Shown here one piece after another: positions 8,767 through 17,923 of a DNA stretch of 64,000 nt (positions are counted from its first letter, which is position 1; each line of letters starts with the position of its first letter). The notes beneath the pieces were generated by a model. It did no database searches and was not told the DNA's origin. It worked only from the letters and a program-made list of their open reading frames with translations. Location of the stretch: NCBI RefSeq assembly GCF_026625645.1, contig NZ_CP113056.1, forward strand, positions 372,001 through 436,000. The letters are read 5' to 3'. This DNA comes from Ancylobacter sp. SL191 (GTDB lineage: Bacteria > Pseudomonadota > Alphaproteobacteria > Rhizobiales > Xanthobacteraceae). A program made the translations under genes and the position numbers.

Positions 8767-9053
8767 GGATCCCACGCCGCCTCGCGCTCGCGGGCAGCCT
8801 CCTCGGGCGAGAGGATGCGGTATTCGGCGTCGATCACTGTGGCGCCGCCCGCCGGGCGCTTGCGACCGCCGAACAGGCGGTAGGCAATGCCGGCGATGGC
8901 GATGACCGGAAAGACCACGAGGAACACGCTCGCCGCCACCAGCGCCAGCGCAATGCCGACGGCCAGAGCCACGGCGACGACCACGGCCACCTGCCACCAG
9001 CTCACCCGCCGGACGGTGAAGCGCATACGGTCGAAGGGATCGCTCGAGTTCAT
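8748..9053 (-). CDS. Small membrane protein of unknown function
   Basis: The protein has 101 residues. After a short cytoplasmic start (MNSSDPFDRMRFTVRR) a long hydrophobic region from about residue 19 to 60 makes two closely spaced helices. A soluble tail with VIDAEYRILSPEEAAREREA follows. The start at 9053 follows AGGAGG and a purine-rich stretch; the frame is open further upstream without better support. I recognise no domain. It converges on fpr, with a hairpin between them. Confidence 0.7.
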   Translation of the reverse strand: MNSSDPFDRMRFTVRRVSWWQVAVVVAVALAVGIALALVAASVFLVVFPVIAIAGIAYRLFGGRKRPAGGATVIDAEYRILSPEEAAREREAAWDPNRRLR

Positions 9054-9210
9054 CCTTTTGGTCTTTCCTCCTGGGCGGTACTGCCGCTTTTCCCGGATAT
9101 GGGGGCCAATGGCCGACATTCCAGCGCCCATCCTATAGAATCCCACCGCGGCCGGAATCGGGCGTATCCGCGATCACCCTGCGGCAGGCGCCGCCCGCGC
9201 CGGGAGAGAC

Positions 9211-9702
9211 ATGATGATCCTGCGTGACGCCACCGCCCACGACCTGCCGGGCATTCTCGCCATCTACAACCATGCCGTGCTGCACTCGACGGCGATCTGG
9301 AACGACACACCGGCCGACCTTGCCAACCGCAGTGCCTGGCTGGCGGACCGCCGCGCCAAATCCTACCCGGTCATCGTCGCGGCCGAGGGCTACGAGGTGC
9401 TCGGCTATGCAAGCTTCGGCGATTTCCGCCCCTTCGACGGCTTCCGCATCAGCGTCGAGCACTCGGTCTATGTCGCCGAGCACGCGCGCGGGCGCGGCCT
9501 TGGTGGCAAGCTGGTGGAAGCGCTGTTCGAGCCCGCCCGCGCCATCGGCAAGAAGGTGATGATCGGCGGCATCACCGGCGGCAACACCGCCTCCCTCGCT
9601 TTGCACACCCGCCTCGGCTTCACCGAAACCGGCCGTATGCCGGGCATCGGCACCAAGTTCGGCCAGCGGCTGGATCTGGTGTTCATGCAACTTGAGCTGT
9701 GA
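9211..9702 (+). CDS. GNAT N-acetyltransferase, phosphinothricin/methionine-sulfoximine acetyltransferase type
   Basis: The protein has 163 residues. It starts ILRDATAHDLPGILAIYNHAV, typical of the Pat/YncA (MddA) group. HSVYVAEHARGRGLGGKL is the acetyl-CoA loop, followed by the IGGITGGNTASLALHTRLGF core. Members acetylate methionine sulfoximine, phosphinothricin or related amino-acid analogues and are common in soil bacteria. Two adjacent ATG codons (9211 and 9214) follow a GGGAGAG site, so either can start. It stands alone, divergent from the small membrane protein. Confidence 0.88.
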   Translation: MMILRDATAHDLPGILAIYNHAVLHSTAIWNDTPADLANRSAWLADRRAKSYPVIVAAEGYEVLGYASFGDFRPFDGFRISVEHSVYVAEHARGRGLGGKLVEALFEPARAIGKKVMIGGITGGNTASLALHTRLGFTETGRMPGIGTKFGQRLDLVFMQLEL

Positions 9703-9784
9703 TTTCGCCAGATTAAACTTTAAGTTGCATATTCTATTATGACGCGTCTAGCATGGGGCCTTGGTTGGGAAGGGGCGCCCTGTC

Positions 9785-11323
9785 ATGAATCCGCTGAACG
9801 CAACGAACTATGACGAAGTCGTCGCGCTGCTGGTGGCATTGGTCTTGCCATTCATAGTCATCAAGATCAGGAACAACCTCCGGCGCGAACGCTATTCCCT
9901 TGTGCAAGAAATCGCACAGGCCTTCGGATTCGAGACTGATACATCGCCGTCCTTCGAGTTTGTAAAGTCGAAGTATGATGGGAGAAGTCAGGAGTTCTCT
10001 TCCTGGCAGATCTATCTCAGCGCCATCCCTTATGTCGTCCTCTCGACGATAGGGCTCTCCGTCATCTTCACACCACTGGGCGACGTGGTGACGAAGGATC
10101 AGGCCCCGAAGATCGGGCCAATCCTCCTTCTCGCCGATGGGCTTAGCTGCTGGCCCGACTGCACGGCGGCGCAGGACGGCAAGCCGGCTATGGCATCGAT
10201 GACCGCCGCTGACGTCGTTCAGGCACAGTCCGGCGCGGCGCCGCCAGCGCCAGCGCCTCAGGCCCCTGCCTCAGCCCCGACAAATGGCACGGGTGAGGGC
10301 AGCCTGGTCGCCCCCCAGCCTTGTCCCTATGGCACGACCTCCTGCCAGATGATGCGCAGCCTCACCGTGGTCGCCTTCACCTTTGCCGGCGCCATCCTGT
10401 TCTCGCTGACCTACCTGCTGCGCGCGGTCACGAATTTCGAGCTGGGACCGCAGACCTTTCTTCGCGTCACGATGAACATGCTGTTCGCCGTGGTCTGCGT
10501 GATCGCCCTCTGGCGCATCGCGCCGGCGGTGCCGAGCTTGTCCGCGGCGAGCGGGCTCTGGTACGGCATCGCCTTCCTGATCGGCTTCCTGCCGGATCTG
10601 GGCCTGCGCCTGCTGGTTTCCAAACTGTCTCTGCCCCTGAAGGGCTACCGCAGCGATCTACTGGAAAAAACACCCGTCGTACCGCTCGAAATGATCGACG
10701 GCATCGACTCCGCGACCGCCTTCCGGCTGCAGGACCAGCAGATATTCGACGTCCAGAACCTTGCAACGTTCAACCCCATCATGTTGCACGTCGAGACGCC
10801 ATTCGGCTTCTATGAGGCGATCGATTGGGTCGCGCAGGCGCAGCTTTGCACCATCGTCGGCCCCGATGGCTTCGTCGCGCTCCGCTCGCGCAACATTCGC
10901 ACCATCTTCGATCTCGAGCGGGCCACCATCGATCCGCGAGCGACCCCGGCGATCCGCCGCGATCTGGCTCAAGTCATCTTCAAATGGTCGTCCGAGCGTT
11001 TCGCCGAGCCCGAAGATCCGCGTGTCGCCGCAGACGGTGTCGGACAGCAGCAGAACCAAGCGGCAGACCTCGCAGCAGCCGCCGTGCCTCCCGCGGCTGC
11101 TGCCGGCGCGCCGGCGCCCGACGACGCACAACGGCCCTCGCCTGCGCGCGCGACGACGGCGACGACGAGCCGCTTTGGCGACGCGGACCTGATCCATCTC
11201 TTCGAGGTCATGGTGGACGATCTGCACGTCCATCGCCTGCGGCAGATATGGGAGCTGGTCGGAACTCGGCTCGGCGCGCGCTATACGCATCTCGCGCCTG
11301 TGACGCCGGCGCAACCGGCATGA
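9785..11323 (+). CDS. Multi-span membrane protein of unknown function with helical hairpin-like C-terminal region
   Basis: The protein has about 512 residues. Hydrophobic segments lie near residues 13-28, 68-90, 195-215, 226-243 and 254-272. They are split by an Ala/Pro-rich, presumably extracytoplasmic loop (about 140-180) that also contains several Cys residues. After the membrane part comes a soluble region with two similar segments, EMIDGIDSATAFRLQDQQI and then GFVALRSRNIRTIFDLERA, that look like helix-hairpin-helix-type repeats. A linker rich in Ala/Pro precedes the last 60 residues. The start at 9785 follows GGAAGGGG. It ends at a strong hairpin shared with ahcY. I do not recognise a named family. 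Confidence 0.75.
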   Translation: MNPLNATNYDEVVALLVALVLPFIVIKIRNNLRRERYSLVQEIAQAFGFETDTSPSFEFVKSKYDGRSQEFSSWQIYLSAIPYVVLSTIGLSVIFTPLGDVVTKDQAPKIGPILLLADGLSCWPDCTAAQDGKPAMASMTAADVVQAQSGAAPPAPAPQAPASAPTNGTGEGSLVAPQPCPYGTTSCQMMRSLTVVAFTFAGAILFSLTYLLRAVTNFELGPQTFLRVTMNMLFAVVCVIALWRIAPAVPSLSAASGLWYGIAFLIGFLPDLGLRLLVSKLSLPLKGYRSDLLEKTPVVPLEMIDGIDSATAFRLQDQQIFDVQNLATFNPIMLHVETPFGFYEAIDWVAQAQLCTIVGPDGFVALRSRNIRTIFDLERATIDPRATPAIRRDLAQVIFKWSSERFAEPEDPRVAADGVGQQQNQAADLAAAAVPPAAAAGAPAPDDAQRPSPARATTATTSRFGDADLIHLFEVMVDDLHVHRLRQIWELVGTRLGARYTHLAPVTPAQPA

Positions 11324-11324
11324 A

Positions 11325-11348
11325 AAAGGGCGCCTCGCGGCGCCCTTT
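11325..11348. terminator. Bidirectional intrinsic terminator between the membrane protein gene and ahcY
   Basis: AAAGGGCGCC and GGCGCCCTTT form a perfect 10-base stem around the loop TCGC. The stem's own A and T runs give a T-tract on both strands, so it can end transcription from the plus-strand gene (stop at 11323) and from ahcY (stop at 11373 on the minus strand). Confidence 0.85.
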
Positions 11349-11372
11349 CCGTTTCCGGCCGAGGCCGATGGA

Positions 11373-12779
11373 TCAATAGCGGTAGTGATCCGGCTTGAAC
11401 GGGCCCTCGACGGGCACACCGATATAGTCGGCCTGCTCGGGGCGCAGCTTGGTGAGCTTCACGCCGAGCTTCTCGAGGTGCAGCGCGGCGACCTTCTCGT
11501 CGAGGAACTTCGGCAGGGTGTAGACCTTCTTCTCGTACTTGCCCGGGTTGGCCCAGAGTTCGATCTGCGCCAGCGTCTGGTTCGCGAAGGAGGACGACAT
11601 CACGAAGGAGGGGTGGCCCATGGCGTTGCCAAGGTTCACCAGACGGCCTTCCGACAGCAGGATGATGCGGTTGCCCGATGGGAACTCGATCTCGTCGACC
11701 TGCGGCTTGATGTTGTTCCACTTGAAGTTCTTGAGACCCGCGACCTGGATCTCGTTGTCGAAGTGGCCGATGTTGCAGACGATGGCCCGGTCCTTCATCT
11801 GCCGCATGTGATCGACGGTGATGATGTCCTTGTTGCCGGTCGCGGTGACATAGATGTCGGCGCGCGAGAAGGCATCCTCAATGGTCGCCACCTCATAGCC
11901 TTCCATCGACGCCTGCAGGGCGCAGATCGGATCGACTTCGGAGACGATGACGCGCGCGCCGGCCTGGCGCAGCGAGGCGGCCGAGCCCTTGCCGACATCG
12001 CCGAAACCGGCGACGAAGGCGACCTTGCCGGCCAGCATCACGTCGGTGCCGCGACGGATGGCGTCGACCAGCGACTCACGGCAGCCATAGAGATTGTCGA
12101 ACTTCGACTTCGTGACGCTGTCATTGACGTTGATCGCCGGGAACAGCAGCTTGCCCTGCTCGGCGAGCTTGTAAAGGCGGTGCACGCCCGTGGTGGTCTC
12201 CTCCGAGACGCCCTTGATCGAGGCGGCGACCTGCGCGAACCAGCCCTTCGGCTTCTCGGCGAGCAGCTTCTTGATGAGGGCGAAGAAGATCACCTCTTCC
12301 TCGGACTCGGCCTGGTCGAGGAAGGCGGTGTCGCCATTCTCGGCGCGCAGGCCGTGATGCACAAGCATGGTGGCGTCGCCGCCATCGTCGAGGATCATGT
12401 TCGGCACGCCGCCGTCATGCCAGTCGAACAGCTTGGCGGTGAAGTCCCAGTACTCGACCAGCGTCTCGCCCTTGAAGGCGAAGACCGGCGTGCCGGCGGC
12501 GGCGATGGCGGCGGCGGCGTGGTCCTGGGTCGAGAAGATGTTGCAGGAGACCCAGCGCACATCCGCGCCGAGCGCCTTCAGCGTCTCGATCAGCACGGCG
12601 GTCTGGATGGTCATGTGCAGGGAGCCGGCGATGCGCGCGCCCTTGAGCGGCTGCGACGGGCCATATTCCGCACGGATGGCCATGAGGCCCGGCATCTCGG
12701 TCTCGGCCAGATCGATTTCCTTGCGGCCGAAATCGGCGAGGCCGATGTCCTTGACGATGTATTCGCTGGCGAGGGCCAT
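11373..12779 (-). CDS. ahcY: Adenosylhomocysteinase
   Basis: The protein has 468 residues, the usual bacterial length, including the insertion typical of this group. [20 protein letters not shown] is the NAD-binding Rossmann motif, and [15 protein letters not shown] and [17 protein letters not shown] are substrate-site hallmarks. The C-terminus ends KPDHYRY, as in nearly all family members. It hydrolyses S-adenosylhomocysteine to adenosine and homocysteine, relieving inhibition of methyltransferases in the activated methyl cycle. A near-perfect palindrome at 12848-12871 in its upstream region is a likely operator. The gene reads in the same direction as the HPr/EIIA pair upstream but is separated by 219 bases, so it probably has its own promoter. 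Confidence 0.98.
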   Translation of the reverse strand: MALASEYIVKDIGLADFGRKEIDLAETEMPGLMAIRAEYGPSQPLKGARIAGSLHMTIQTAVLIETLKALGADVRWVSCNIFSTQDHAAAAIAAAGTPVFAFKGETLVEYWDFTAKLFDWHDGGVPNMILDDGGDATMLVHHGLRAENGDTAFLDQAESEEEVIFFALIKKLLAEKPKGWFAQVAASIKGVSEETTTGVHRLYKLAEQGKLLFPAINVNDSVTKSKFDNLYGCRESLVDAIRRGTDVMLAGKVAFVAGFGDVGKGSAASLRQAGARVIVSEVDPICALQASMEGYEVATIEDAFSRADIYVTATGNKDIITVDHMRQMKDRAIVCNIGHFDNEIQVAGLKNFKWNNIKPQVDEIEFPSGNRIILLSEGRLVNLGNAMGHPSFVMSSSFANQTLAQIELWANPGKYEKKVYTLPKFLDEKVAALHLEKLGVKLTKLRPEQADYIGVPVEGPFKPDHYRY

Positions 12780-12847
12780 GAAAGCTCTTCCTGACGGGTG
12801 ACGGGTTCGGCATGCGGTTTACCAGCTACAGCCTGGCATAGCAATAA

Positions 12848-12871
12848 CGACATAAAGATGTCTTTATGTCG
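12848..12871. promoter_or_regulatory. 24-bp palindrome upstream of ahcY, candidate repressor operator
   Basis: The arms CGACATAAAGA and TCTTTATGTCG are perfect inverted repeats of 11 bases around a two-base centre (TG). It sits about 70-90 bases before the ahcY start, in an AT-rich island, where an operator would act. ATAAAGA-type palindromes are the style of winged-helix ArsR regulators, and SAH-responsive ArsR proteins (SahR type) are known to control ahcY in Proteobacteria. The link to that family is inference. Confidence 0.6.
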
Positions 12872-12998
12872 CGTGACGAACCCACGGGATCAATCGCGGT
12901 TTTACCGGCACGACGATACCCGCGCTATGCGAGACGCTTCCAGTCTGGAGGGATTGGCGATAGAGGCGGGGGACGGGCGCCGGCCGGGCGACGGGCTG

Positions 12999-13286
12999 CT
13001 ACTCGTCCTCGCCGAAGCGGTCGGCAATGAGATGGGTCAGCGCCTCGATCACGGCCTGCGCCTCCCGCCCGGAAGCGGCGACCTCGATGGAGGTGCCCGG
13101 CGCGGCGGCCAGCATCATCAGGCCCATGATGGAGGTGCCGCCGACCGTCTCGCCGCAGCGCGTGACGCGCACATCGGCGTCGAAGCGCTCGACGGTCTGC
13201 ACGAATTTGGCGGAGGCGCGCGCGTGCAGGCCGCGCTTGTTGACGATGGCGAGCTCACGCGTGAGGGCGACCGACGTGTCCATCAT
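12999..13286 (-). CDS. HPr family phosphocarrier protein
   Basis: The protein has 95 residues. NKRGLHARASAKF holds the phospho-accepting His (about residue 21), and GGTSIMGLMMLAA holds the Ser targeted by HPr kinase. It receives phosphate from enzyme I and passes it to EIIA-type partners; in this type of system it has regulatory rather than sugar-transport duties. Its start codon overlaps the stop of the EIIA gene by four bases, so the two are translationally coupled. No enzyme I or sugar permease is in the window. Confidence 0.93.
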   Translation of the reverse strand: MMDTSVALTRELAIVNKRGLHARASAKFVQTVERFDADVRVTRCGETVGGTSIMGLMMLAAAPGTSIEVAASGREAQAVIEALTHLIADRFGEDE

Positions 13287-13684
13287 TTGCCCGCGAGCAC
13301 CCGGCTGGCGATGTTGATGTATTTGCGCCCGGCATCCTGCGCCTGCACCACCGCCTCGGCCATCGGCAGCTCGCCGCGCACGGTCGCGAGCTTGACCAGC
13401 ATGGGCAGGTTGATGCCGGCGACGACCTCGATGTCGGGCGAGGTCATGACGGAGATGGCAAGGTTGGAGGGCGTACCGCCGAACATGTCGGTGAGAATGA
13501 CCACGCCGCCGCCGCTGTTTACGGCCTCGACTGCGCCGACAATGTCGTTGCGGCGCTGCTCGATATCGTCGTCAGGGCCGATCGTGATCGTCTCAAGCTG
13601 GGATTGCGGTCCCATGACGTGTTCAAGAGCTGAACGGAATTCGCTGGCCAGGCGTCCGTGCGTTACAAGTACGAGACCTATCAT
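13283..13684 (-). CDS. PTS EIIA component, mannose/fructose type (regulatory)
   Basis: The protein has 133 residues. MIGLVLVTHGRLASEF carries the phospho-accepting His at residue 9, and ILTDMFGGTPSNLA is the second conserved loop of the EIIA-Man fold. With HPr and HprK and without any EIIB/C permease, this is the incomplete PTS typical of Alphaproteobacteria. In relatives such systems act on metabolism and on ChvG/ChvI-linked envelope responses. The start was set at 13684; an upstream in-frame extension is Arg-rich and not conserved. Confidence 0.92.
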   Translation of the reverse strand: MIGLVLVTHGRLASEFRSALEHVMGPQSQLETITIGPDDDIEQRRNDIVGAVEAVNSGGGVVILTDMFGGTPSNLAISVMTSPDIEVVAGINLPMLVKLATVRGELPMAEAVVQAQDAGRKYINIASRVLAGK

Positions 13685-13849
13685 TCTGCTCCGCCGCGCC
13701 CGCCTACGGCACAAGTGCATCTCTGCGCGGGACCTCCTGAATGATCAATTCAGAAGCACCCCTCTTTATGGGGCGCTCATCATCGTTGCAGCGCACACGA
13801 ATGGCAAGGGCGTAGGGGCAGAAAGTCGAAGCATATTCGGGTGATTGAC

Positions 13850-14299
13850 CTAGAGGGGCGCCGGATCGCTGAGCAGGCACGCAAGAACCTGCTGGAGCGC
13901 ATCCCCCGCGCGCAGCACCGGCAGGCGCGCAACCTCAACGTCGCAAATCACGCAACGGCAGGCTTCCGGAGCCGGCAGGCGAGCCGCGTCGGGCGCGTCG
14001 AGATCGACCACGAGGTGGAGGGGCGCCTCAGCGACATGCGGCAATCGGCGCAGGCCCGCGCCGCGAATTTCGATCATCCCTGCCAGAGCGTGCGGCGCGG
14101 CGGCGACCAGCCGGCCCTCGCGTGCGTTCACATGCACCCGGTCATCCGCCACGAGTTCGGTCGGCGGCACCCGACCCGAACCGCCGGCGAGGATGAGGGC
14201 GAAAGCAAGATGCGACTTGCCTGTCCCGGAGGCTCCTCGGATCAGCACGCCGCGCCCGCCGACGCTGACACAGGAGGCATGGAGCGTCGGGTTCTCCAT
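13850..14299 (-). CDS. hprK: HPr kinase/phosphorylase, short C-terminal-domain form
   Basis: The protein has 149 residues, about half the Firmicutes enzyme, and corresponds to the catalytic domain only, as is normal in Alphaproteobacteria. The Walker A loop is RGASGTGKSHLA near residue 21; ELVADDRV supplies the acidic metal-site residues and IEIRGAG is the family signature. It phosphorylates, and can dephosphorylate, the regulatory Ser of HPr. It starts two bases after the chvG stop, so it is expressed with the two-component system. The EIIA and HPr genes follow on the same strand after 165 bases. Confidence 0.93.
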   Translation of the reverse strand: MENPTLHASCVSVGGRGVLIRGASGTGKSHLAFALILAGGSGRVPPTELVADDRVHVNAREGRLVAAAPHALAGMIEIRGAGLRRLPHVAEAPLHLVVDLDAPDAARLPAPEACRCVICDVEVARLPVLRAGDALQQVLACLLSDPAPL

Positions 14300-14301
14300 G
14301 G

Positions 14302-16179
14302 TCAGGCCGCTGGCAGATGCACGATGAAGCGGGCGCCGGCCGGCCGCGGCCCCGCCCCGTCATCCGCCGCCTCGATCACCGGCTTGCGGGCGCGGCCCTT
14401 GGCCTTGCCTTTCGCCTCGCCCGAGGTCGCCGGCCGGTTCTCGGCCCAGATCCTGCCGGCATGGGCATCGACGATCTGTTTGGAGATCGACAGGCCCAAC
14501 CCTGAATTCTGGCCGAAGCCCTGCTCCTCGGGACGATCCGTGTAAAAGCGCTCGAAGATGCGCCCGAGGGCATGGGGCGGAATTCCCGGCCCGTCATCGT
14601 CGACGATGATTTCCACCGCGTCTTTCAACCTTCGGCAGGTCACCCGCACCTCGCCGCCCTTGGGCGAGAAGGAGCGGGCATTGTCGATGAGGTTGTTGAT
14701 GACCTGGCCGAGGCGGGAATCGTGGCCGAGAACAATGAAGCCGCCAGTGACGCCAGCCGACGGCTCGAAGGTGAGGTTGACGCTCACCCCGTCGCCCCGC
14801 CTCACATCGTTATGCACGCTGGTTACGGTGGTGAGCAGGCGGGTGAGATCGACCGGCTCGGCCTCCTGGCGCTGCAGCTCGGCATCGAGCCGCGAGGCAT
14901 CGGAGATGTCGGTGATGAGTCGGTCGAGCCGCTTCACATCGTGCTGGATGACCTCGAGCAGCCGCGCGCGCGACGTGTCGCTCTTGGCGAGCGGCAGCGT
15001 CTCCACGGCGGAGCGCAGGGAAGTGAGCGGATTCTTCAGCTCGTGCGACACGTCCGCCGCGAAGCTCTCGATGGCCTCGATGCGCGAATAGAGCGCGTCC
15101 GTCATGTCGCGCAGCGCGCCGGACAGATGGCCGATCTCGTCCGAACGGCGGGTGAAGTCCGGGATCTCGACGCGCGAACGGGTACGCCGGCGCACGCGCT
15201 CGGCGGCATCCGCCAGCTTGCGCACTGGGCCGGCGATGGTGCTGGCGAGCAGCAGCGAGACCACCACCATCACCGCCATGGCGACCAGGAAGACGCGCAC
15301 GATGACGAGCCGCTCGGCGGCGACCGCCTGCTCGATCTCCTCGCTCTGGGTCGAGAGCAGCAGCGCGCCCAGAACGGCCCGGAAGCGCTGCACCGGCACG
15401 GCGACCGAGACGATGACCTGGCCGCGGTCATTCACCTGCACCGCATAGGCATTGCGGCCCTCGAGCGCGGCGGCGACTTCCGCATAGCCCTTGCCGTTAT
15501 TGGGGCCGAGATCCTTGTAGAGCGGCAGATCCCCGCGCTCGAACCAGAGCTTGAGCCGGTTCCAGGTCTTTTCGAACCAGTTCGGCCGACGCTCGGTCGG
15601 CGCCGACATCTCGAAGCGCAGGATCTCGCCCTTGGAGTAAAGCGAGCGGGAATCGAGCAGCAGGCCACCATCGCGGTCATAGATGCGCGCGCTGGTGCCG
15701 GTCGGCTCGACAAGGCGCTTCAGCACCGGGGCGACGCGCTCGGGATTGATGGGGAATTCCAGCGGCGCGAAGCCGTCCTCGCCGGGACCGTAGCTCTCGC
15801 CGGCCCGCAGCTCCAGAAGCCGCTCGGGGTCGATGGTGATGGCGTTGGTCTCGACCTGCGCGGAGCCGGCAATGGCGGCGGCGATGATCTCGCCCTGCAC
15901 CAAAAGGCTCTGAATCCGCGCGTCGATCAGCCCCGCCCGAAACTCCGACAGATAAAGGATGCCCGACACCAGCGCGCACATGCCGACGAGATTCAGCAGG
16001 ACGATGCGGCGGGTAAGGCTGGAGAAGCTCTGGAAGGCGACGAAATTGCGCAGCCGCCCGGCGGCGCCGATGAGGCCGGCGACCCGCCCCTTGCGCGGCG
16101 CGTCGTCGTCCGGGCCCTCGATGCCGTCGCGCGGATCCTCGTCCTCGGCCGGGGGCCGGTTGGATGCGGGATCGAGCAA
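14302..16179 (-). CDS. chvG: ChvG/ExoS-type sensor histidine kinase
   Basis: The protein has 625 residues. A variable, charged N-terminal tail (about 1-45) leads to a first membrane helix near 60-82, a periplasmic domain to about 285, a second helix near 290-312, HAMP, and the kinase core. SHELKNPLTSLRS contains the phospho-accepting His, and NNLIDNARSFS, DDGPGIP and GLGLSISKQI are the N, G1 and G2 ATP-binding boxes. ChvG and ChvI sense acid or host-associated conditions and control envelope, succinoglycan and motility genes in rhizobia and Agrobacterium. The gene follows chvI by only seven bases and precedes hprK by two. The periplasmic repressor ExoR is not in the window. Confidence 0.93.
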   Translation of the reverse strand: MLDPASNRPPAEDEDPRDGIEGPDDDAPRKGRVAGLIGAAGRLRNFVAFQSFSSLTRRIVLLNLVGMCALVSGILYLSEFRAGLIDARIQSLLVQGEIIAAAIAGSAQVETNAITIDPERLLELRAGESYGPGEDGFAPLEFPINPERVAPVLKRLVEPTGTSARIYDRDGGLLLDSRSLYSKGEILRFEMSAPTERRPNWFEKTWNRLKLWFERGDLPLYKDLGPNNGKGYAEVAAALEGRNAYAVQVNDRGQVIVSVAVPVQRFRAVLGALLLSTQSEEIEQAVAAERLVIVRVFLVAMAVMVVVSLLLASTIAGPVRKLADAAERVRRRTRSRVEIPDFTRRSDEIGHLSGALRDMTDALYSRIEAIESFAADVSHELKNPLTSLRSAVETLPLAKSDTSRARLLEVIQHDVKRLDRLITDISDASRLDAELQRQEAEPVDLTRLLTTVTSVHNDVRRGDGVSVNLTFEPSAGVTGGFIVLGHDSRLGQVINNLIDNARSFSPKGGEVRVTCRRLKDAVEIIVDDDGPGIPPHALGRIFERFYTDRPEEQGFGQNSGLGLSISKQIVDAHAGRIWAENRPATSGEAKGKAKGRARKPVIEAADDGAGPRPAGARFIVHLPAA

Positions 16180-16186
16180 GAGGCCG

Positions 16187-16885
16187 CTACTCCTTGAAGC
16201 GGTAGCCGACGCCGTAGAGCGTCTCGATCATCTCGAAATTGTCGTCGACCACTTTGAACTTCTTGCGCAGGCGCTTGATGTGGCTGTCGATGGTGCGGTC
16301 GTCGACATAGACCTGATCATCATAGGCCGCGTCCATCAGCGCGTTGCGGCTCTTGACCACGCCGGGCCGGGTCGCGAGCGCTTGAAGGATCAGGAACTCG
16401 GTGACGGTGAGTGTCACGTTCTCACCCTTCCAGGTGCAGGTGTGGCGCTCGGGATCCATGCGCAGCTGGCCCCGCTCAAGCACCTTGGCACTGTCGGTCT
16501 CGCGCGGCAGCGTGCCGTCCTTGGGCGAGACGCGGCGCAGCACCGCCTTCACCCGCTCGACCAGCAGGCGCTGGGAGAAGGGCTTCTTGATGAAGTCGTC
16601 GGCGCCCATCTTGAGGCCGAACAGCTCGTCGATCTCGTCATCCTTGGAGGTGAGGAAGATCACCGGCATGTCGCTCTTCTGGCGCAGGCGGCGCAGCAAT
16701 TCCATGCCGTCCATGCGCGGCATCTTGATATCGAAGATGGCCAGGTCCGGCGGGCTGGTCTTGAAGCCGTCCAGCGCGGTGGCGCCATCAGTATAGGTCT
16801 GGATGCGGTAGCCTTCCGACTCGAGGGCGATCGACACGGAGGTGAGGATGTTGCGATCGTCGTCGACGAGAGCGATGGTCGGCAT
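16187..16885 (-). CDS. chvI: ChvI response regulator (OmpR family)
   Basis: The protein has 232 residues. It opens [15 protein letters not shown] with the acidic pocket; [10 protein letters not shown] holds the phosphorylated Asp and LTSKDDE and KKPFS complete the receiver. The C-terminal winged helix includes [15 protein letters not shown] and ends [12 protein letters not shown]. It binds DNA when phosphorylated by ChvG. The start at 16885 follows AGGAAAG; the frame is open far upstream, but that part is not conserved. It is divergent from the HugZ-type gene across about 250 bases that must hold both promoters. Confidence 0.95.
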   Translation of the reverse strand: MPTIALVDDDRNILTSVSIALESEGYRIQTYTDGATALDGFKTSPPDLAIFDIKMPRMDGMELLRRLRQKSDMPVIFLTSKDDEIDELFGLKMGADDFIKKPFSQRLLVERVKAVLRRVSPKDGTLPRETDSAKVLERGQLRMDPERHTCTWKGENVTLTVTEFLILQALATRPGVVKSRNALMDAAYDDQVYVDDRTIDSHIKRLRKKFKVVDDNFEMIETLYGVGYRFKE

Positions 16886-17137
16886 CTGGACACTTTCCTG
16901 TTCGGCGGCGGTAGTTGAAGCAGCCTGCGGGTGAACCGTGCCGCCGTGGCCATAATGTGACAGGCAAACTGATTCAACAGAAATAGCGCGTTTCACGCCA
17001 GATAGCCAATCGCGCGGACCGCCGCGCCCGCGCTCCCCCTCCCGCGCGATGCCGCAGGCGTGGCTTGACGAACGGCAAGCGCCGGGGGCACGACTGTCCC
17101 CCGCCCCGCCAACCACCTATGGCAACGGAGGAATTTC

Positions 17138-17923
17138 ATGGCCGCCCGCTCGTCCGCCACCCCGGCTTCCGCGACAGCCCCCACCCTGTCCTTCGATGCA
17201 CCCGCCGCCACGCGCCGGTTGCTGCGCGAGGCACGGATCGGCGCGCTGGCGACTCTCGACGCCGAGGGCGGCCCCTATGCCTCGCTGGTGCAGGTCGCGA
17301 CATTGCCGGACGGCACGCCGATCCTGCTGCTATCCACCCTGGCGCGGCATACGCGCAATATCCTCGCCGACAGCCGGGTGTCGCTTCTGATCGATGAACG
17401 GCGCTCCGGCGACGAGCTTCAGGGCGCGCGCGCCGGTTTGATGGGGTGTGCAGTCAGGCTAAGTGAGGCCGATGAGATCGAGATGGCGCGGCGCCGGTTC
17501 CTGGCCCGCCACCCCGACGCGGCGATGTTCGTCGGCTTCGCCGATTTCGCCTTCTACCGGGTGGAGGTGACGAGCGCGCACCTCGTCGCCGGCTTCGGCC
17601 GCATCACCGATGTCAGCCGCGACGACCTCATCCTCGACACCTCGGACGCGGCGGAAATGCTGGCGGCGGAGGAGAGCGCGGTCGCCCATATGAACGAGGA
17701 CCACCGCGACGCCATCACCCTCTATGCCCTGCACCTCATCGGCACCGGGCCGGGCGACTGGCGGATGATCGGCATCGACCCCGCCGGCTGCGACCTGATG
17801 TCCGGCACGGAGGTGCGGCGCCTCGATTTTCCCCGCCGGGCCACCACGGCCCGCGCGATGCGGGAAATCCTTGTGGAACTGGCCACCAAGGCCCGCGGCG
17901 CGCCGGTGGATTCGTCCCAATAG
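17138..17923 (+). CDS. HugZ-type heme-binding / pyridoxamine-phosphate-oxidase-fold protein
   Basis: The protein has 261 residues. The N-terminal two thirds form a split-barrel flavin-binding-like domain (RIGALATLDAEGGPYASLV, then ILADSRVSLLIDE). The C-terminal part is the DUF2470 helical domain with AVAHMNEDHRDAITLYA and the GIDPAGCDLM segment. This architecture matches HugZ-like proteins, some of which bind and degrade heme to release iron. GGAGG sits six bases before the ATG. It lies between chvI and the PEPCK-like gene and reads toward the latter, about 140 bases away. Confidence 0.85.
   Translation: MAARSSATPASATAPTLSFDAPAATRRLLREARIGALATLDAEGGPYASLVQVATLPDGTPILLLSTLARHTRNILADSRVSLLIDERRSGDELQGARAGLMGCAVRLSEADEIEMARRRFLARHPDAAMFVGFADFAFYRVEVTSAHLVAGFGRITDVSRDDLILDTSDAAEMLAAEESAVAHMNEDHRDAITLYALHLIGTGPGDWRMIGIDPAGCDLMSGTEVRRLDFPRRATTARAMREILVELATKARGAPVDSSQ

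Noticed and set aside
11385..12794. Plus-strand frame spanning ahcY
   Set aside because: ahcY is complete and highly conserved on the other strand.
12780..12847. SAH/SAM riboswitch before ahcY
   Set aside because: The leader between the palindrome and the start codon is short and shows no riboswitch-like conserved core by eye; a protein operator fits better.
14572..16197. Long plus-strand frame opposite chvG
   Set aside because: Antisense to an unmistakable histidine kinase; composition is that of a shadow frame.
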